From NCBI RefSeq assembly GCF_019414865.1, contig NZ_DXLG01000062.1, forward strand, positions 1 to 9,572: DNA of 9,572 bases, read 5' to 3'. This stretch comes from Veillonella sp. (GTDB lineage: Bacteria > Bacillota > Negativicutes > Veillonellales > Veillonellaceae). Positions within the stretch are counted from its first letter, which is position 1; each line of letters starts with the position of its first letter. The position numbers and the translations under genes were made by a program. Positions 7,282-9,572 of this stretch are shown here, in pieces. The notes below the pieces were generated by a model, which ran no database searches, was not told the DNA's origin, and saw only the letters and a program-made list of their open reading frames with translations.

Positions 7282-7587
7282 TTATCGATCAATCTCTTTT
7301 ACTATTGCCTTTGCAAATCCATCATCTAGTACGGCGACTACTACCCTAACTTCTTTACCAATAGCTGTTCCTAACACCTCTTTATTGGCAATACTATGAA
7401 GTGGAATCTGATGTGTTTCTGCTAATTGAGTATATTTCTTTTCATTGTTGGCTGCACAGTCACCAGCGAGAAGTACCAATTTTGGTTCCTTTCTCTTTAT
7501 AGCCTTTTCTACGATAAAATCACCAGAAATAACCTTGCCTGCTCGTTGTGCTAAACCTAAGAGATTCAAAATTTTATCTTCATTCAT
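7282..7587 (-). CDS. ylxQ: L7Ae/L30e-family RNA-binding protein YlxQ
   Basis: This 101-residue protein belongs to the L7Ae/L30e/Gadd45 family, small proteins that bind kink-turn RNA. It matches YlxQ (RplGA), encoded between ylxR and infB in most Firmicutes. Visible landmarks are NLLGLAQRAGKVISGDFIVEKAI at the N-terminus (about residues 8-30), the LVLLAGDCAANN strand and helix at about 37-48, a short central region and the C-terminal RVVVAVLDDGFAKAI. The length is normal. The start at 7587 has no obvious Shine-Dalgarno sequence. It lies 12 nt after the ylxR stop, so initiation may depend on ribosomes finishing ylxR. Its exact cellular role is not well established; ribosome or RNase P association is plausible for the family. 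Confidence 0.92.
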   Translation of the reverse strand: MNEDKILNLLGLAQRAGKVISGDFIVEKAIKRKEPKLVLLAGDCAANNEKKYTQLAETHQIPLHSIANKEVLGTAIGKEVRVVVAVLDDGFAKAIVKEIDR

Positions 7588-7599
7588 GTATATCAGTGA

Positions 7600-7869
7600 T
7601 TACTCATGCTCTTGTAAATCACGTTGTAACGCTTCGTATATCTCTTTCGATACACTATGCTTTAGTGACCGTTCTAATCGTTTTGCCTTATAGGCTTGTT
7701 CAAAGCACGACATGGATTCACATAGATAGGCTCCACGTCCTGGTGCTTTACCAGTACGATCAATACTGATGTTACCGTCTGGGCTCAAGGCTACGCGAAT
7801 CAATTCACGTTTTACCTTTGGCTCACCACATCCTACACAGGTGCGCATAGGTTGGGATTTCGGTTTCAT
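7600..7869 (-). CDS. ylxR: YlxR/RnpM family (DUF448) nucleic-acid-binding protein
   Basis: This 89-residue protein matches YlxR. The signature is the N-terminal RTCVGCGEPKVKRELIR (residues 9-25, with C11 and C14), then a PDGNISIDRTGKAPGRGAY segment (30-48) and two more cysteines at 50 and 55. The family usually has Arg after CVGC where this one has Gly (G15). In Bacillus subtilis YlxR has been reported to bind RNase P RNA and modulate RNase P activity (renamed RnpM); whether the same holds here is inference. The gene starts 2 nt after the nusA stop, and its ribosome binding site (GGAGAATAG) overlaps the end of nusA. Confidence 0.93.
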   Translation of the reverse strand: MKPKSQPMRTCVGCGEPKVKRELIRVALSPDGNISIDRTGKAPGRGAYLCESMSCFEQAYKAKRLERSLKHSVSKEIYEALQRDLQEHE

Positions 7870-7871
7870 GA

Positions 7872-8948
7872 CTATTCTCCATCCTCAGCATTGCCAAAAC
7901 CTGCAAAAGGTTCTTCAGCTGCTTGAGTTTCACTCTTAATATCGATTTTCCAGTTAGTTAATTTGGCTGCTAATCGAGCATTTTGACCAGCTTTACCAAT
8001 TGCTAAGGATAATTGATAATCAGGAACTACAACGTAAGAGGATTTTTCTTCTTCACTTACATCAACAGATACAACCTTTGCTGGACTCAAAGAGTTTGCG
8101 ATATAAATTGCTGGATCTTCATCCCATTTAACGATATCAATCTTTTCATCATGTAACTCATCAACGATATGTTGTACACGTTGGCCTTTAGGACCTACGC
8201 AAGCACCTACTGGGTCAACATTTTCATCGCGGCTATAAACAGCAATCTTAGAACGCATACCTGGCTCACGAGCTACGGATTTAAGCTCTACCACACCTTC
8301 ATAAATTTCTGGTACCTCTAATTCAAAGAGGCGTTTTAATAAACCAGGATGGGTTCGGGAAATCATGATTTGAGGCCCTTTCGTAGTTTTCTTAACCTCT
8401 ACGATATAGCATTTAATACGATCTCCTTCGCGATATGTTTCTGTAGCAATTTGCTCAGTAGGTGGCAAGATTGCTTCTGTTTTACCTAAATTGATAAATA
8501 CATTTTTACCTTCAACACGTGTAATAACGCCAGTAATGATATCGCCTTCACGGCTATAGTATTCTTCATATACTACGCTGCGTTCAGCCTCTTTCAAACG
8601 TTGAATAAGCATTTGTTTTGCAGTATGGGCAGCACTACGGCCAAAGTTAGCTGGAGTAACATCGACTTCTACTACGTCGCCAACTTCAAAACGTTTGTCA
8701 ATTTTGCGCGCTTCTAACAAGCTAATTTCTGTTTCTGGCAATTCCACAGTTTCTACTACTTGTTTTTTAGCCATTACTTTATAAACGCCTGTTTCACGGT
8801 CAATCACAACGTACGCATCTGGATTAGATGTAGGTTCTTTGCGATATGCTTGCAACAATGCAGCCTCTAAGGATTCAAAAATAACCTCAGGAGCAAAACC
8901 TTTTTGCTTTGTAAGCACCATTACCGCTTGAATTAATTCTTGACTCAC
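7872..8948 (-). CDS. nusA: Transcription termination/antitermination factor NusA
   Basis: NusA binds RNA polymerase and nascent RNA and affects pausing, intrinsic termination and antitermination. This protein has 358 residues, the short Gram-positive form without the two C-terminal acidic repeats of E. coli NusA. The N-terminal polymerase-binding domain spans about 1-125. The S1 domain follows at about 134-198 (GDIITGVITRVEGKNVFINLG at 135-155). KH1 has GPKG at 252-255 and KH2 has GKAG at 318-321. The tail after residue 340 is short and acidic. The start codon is GTG at 8948, supported by GGAGG 7 nt upstream; the nearby ATG further upstream is out of frame and stops within a few codons. It lies 17 nt after rimP. 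Confidence 0.98.
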   Translation of the reverse strand: MSQELIQAVMVLTKQKGFAPEVIFESLEAALLQAYRKEPTSNPDAYVVIDRETGVYKVMAKKQVVETVELPETEISLLEARKIDKRFEVGDVVEVDVTPANFGRSAAHTAKQMLIQRLKEAERSVVYEEYYSREGDIITGVITRVEGKNVFINLGKTEAILPPTEQIATETYREGDRIKCYIVEVKKTTKGPQIMISRTHPGLLKRLFELEVPEIYEGVVELKSVAREPGMRSKIAVYSRDENVDPVGACVGPKGQRVQHIVDELHDEKIDIVKWDEDPAIYIANSLSPAKVVSVDVSEEEKSSYVVVPDYQLSLAIGKAGQNARLAAKLTNWKIDIKSETQAAEEPFAGFGNAEDGE

Positions 8949-8955
8949 TCGTATG

Positions 8956-8960
8956 CCTCC
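8956..8960 (-). promoter_or_regulatory. Ribosome binding site for the GTG start of nusA
   Basis: GGAGG lies 7 nt before the GTG at 8948 on the minus strand. It supports a non-ATG start. The ATG that overlaps the start of this site opens a five-codon frame that ends at a TGA overlapping the GTG, so it is not the nusA start. Confidence 0.8.
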
Positions 8961-8965
8961 ATATA

Positions 8966-9424
8966 TTAAAAATCAAGATGTAATCGAATTTGTGCAATGG
9001 CAGACCGTTCGAATGTCATGCTTTCACCATTGATAGTAAAATCGATAGTTGTGTCTGTAAAACCTTCTAATACACCAGTAAATTGCTTACTGCCATTAAT
9101 CGGTTTAAATAGCTGGATATCAACATCACGACCATTATAGCGAACCAAATCCTTATCCTTCTTAAGAACTCGATCTAGGCCTGGAGAAGATACTTCCAAT
9201 AAATAGTTTTCCGTAATTGGATCTTTTTCGTCGAGCACAGCACTTAGTTTTTCGCTAACCAACTGGCAGTCATCCAAATCTACACCACCTGGCTTGTCGA
9301 GATAGACACGCAAATACCAATCGCGTTCACGAACGTAATCTACATCGACTAGTTCCATTTCGGTGCCGGCTATAATATCTTCAACTACAGAGGATACAAA
9401 TTCCTCTACTGCTTCTCTCTTCAT
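8966..9424 (-). CDS. rimP: Ribosome maturation factor RimP
   Basis: RimP binds the 30S subunit and assists its maturation at an early step. From the ATG at 9424 the protein has 152 residues, the usual RimP length. Landmarks are ELVDVDYVRERDWYLRVYLD at about residues 23-42, the GVDLDDCQLVSEKLSAVLDE segment at 46-65, and the very conserved YLLEVSSPGLDRVL at about 73-86. The SH3-like C-terminal domain holds the GKLxG-like strand TGVLEGF. A longer reading from a GTG at 9478 would add 18 residues but has no ribosome binding site at a useful distance, whereas AAAGGAGG sits 8 nt before 9424. It is the first gene of the run in this window and lies 17 nt from nusA. Confidence 0.95.
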   Translation of the reverse strand: MKREAVEEFVSSVVEDIIAGTEMELVDVDYVRERDWYLRVYLDKPGGVDLDDCQLVSEKLSAVLDEKDPITENYLLEVSSPGLDRVLKKDKDLVRYNGRDVDIQLFKPINGSKQFTGVLEGFTDTTIDFTINGESMTFERSAIAQIRLHLDF

Positions 9425-9432
9425 AGCCATCG

Positions 9433-9440
9433 CCTCCTTT
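9433..9440 (-). promoter_or_regulatory. Ribosome binding site deciding the start of rimP
   Basis: AAAGGAGG on the minus strand is 8 nt before the ATG at 9424. A second in-frame ATG at 9430 is only 2 nt away, too close for efficient initiation. The GTG at 9478 lies far upstream of this site. Confidence 0.85.
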
Positions 9441-9501
9441 ATTACTACATCTTGTATATATCTCTTGATTACAAACACCTTAAAATTAGGCTAATCATAA
9501 A

Positions 9502-9531
9502 TGAAAGAGTGGACATAAGCCCACTCTTTTA
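9502..9531 (-). terminator. Hairpin upstream of rimP: leader attenuator or terminator of an upstream gene
   Basis: The perfect 9-bp inverted repeat AAAGAGTGG/CCACTCTTT has arms at 9504-9512 and 9521-9529 and an 8-nt loop, and it extends by a G-U and a T-A pair. In the direction of the operon the stem is followed by a broken T-rich stretch (the arm's TTT, then CATTTAT). That makes a weak intrinsic terminator in either direction. If transcription starts near 9550 it lies in the rimP leader; if transcription enters from beyond 9572 it could end an upstream gene. Confidence 0.5.
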
Positions 9532-9556
9532 AAAGATTTATATAAAAGTCATATAT

Positions 9557-9565
9557 AGTATATCA
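9557..9565 (-). promoter_or_regulatory. Possible extended -10 promoter of the rimP operon
   Basis: On the minus strand TGA precedes TATACT, matching an extended -10 element (TGnTATAAT) at five of six hexamer positions. A start near 9550 would give a leader of about 125 nt containing the hairpin. The matching -35 position falls outside the window, and the whole region is very AT-rich, so chance matches are easy. Confidence 0.35.
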
Positions 9566-9572
9566 TATTTAC

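Noticed and set aside
6658..7329. Long plus-strand open frame (223 codons) opposite the start of infB
   Set aside because: It is the antisense of the low-complexity IF2 linker and gives a compositionally extreme Ile/Phe/Leu-rich product. It has no family resemblance, and infB on the other strand is certain.
9425..9478. N-terminal extension of RimP, or a small leader peptide, from the GTG at 9478
   Set aside because: The frame runs straight into rimP without a stop, and the GTG has no properly spaced ribosome binding site.

Overview
The window is a single run of eleven tightly packed genes, all on the minus strand, so the genes are read from high to low coordinates. The sequence is AT-rich. 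It carries the classic nusA–infB translation and RNA-metabolism operon of Firmicutes: rimP, nusA, ylxR, ylxQ, infB, rbfA, nrnA, truB and ribF. The presence of ylxR/ylxQ, a short NusA without the proteobacterial C-terminal repeats, and a DHH-family nrnA between rbfA and truB all point to a Firmicute in the broad sense. The protein style and the Asn/Arg-rich IF2 linker look to me like Negativicutes, probably Veillonella or a relative. That genus call is an impression from memory and was not tested.

Layout: 9425-9572 is the upstream region, with a possible extended -10 promoter and a 9-bp-plus hairpin. Then come rimP (8966-9424), nusA (7872-8948), ylxR (7600-7869), ylxQ (7282-7587), infB (4804-7266), rbfA (4438-4794), nrnA (3476-4420), truB (2535-3476), ribF (1600-2532), a chorismate mutase–shikimate kinase fusion (822-1586) and the 5' part of recD2 (1-822, running off the window). 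No gap inside the operon exceeds 17 nt. Two junctions (nrnA/truB and the fusion/recD2) are TAATG overlaps, and several stop codons sit inside the next gene's ribosome binding site, so translational coupling is likely throughout. No plus-strand gene, RNA gene, mobile element or CRISPR array was found.

How the genes work together: RimP and RbfA mature the 30S subunit, IF2 starts translation, and NusA controls transcription elongation and pausing. YlxR and YlxQ are small RNA-binding proteins, NrnA clears short oligoribonucleotides and pAp, TruB makes tRNA pseudouridine 55, and RibF makes FMN and FAD. The last two genes (aromatic amino-acid biosynthesis and a RecD-like helicase) are less usual companions.

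I see no clearly undescribed system. The most notable points are: (1) the shikimate kinase half of the fusion has Ser where the shikimate-binding Arg of the FR motif is expected; (2) a textbook-shaped intrinsic terminator (10-bp stem, 4-nt loop, five U) lies inside the nrnA coding sequence in the sense orientation; (3) the IF2 linker contains a tandem 15-nt repeat coding NNDNR; (4) TruB carries an extra Ser/acid-rich loop. Two start codons were corrected on ribosome-binding-site grounds (rimP and the fusion gene).
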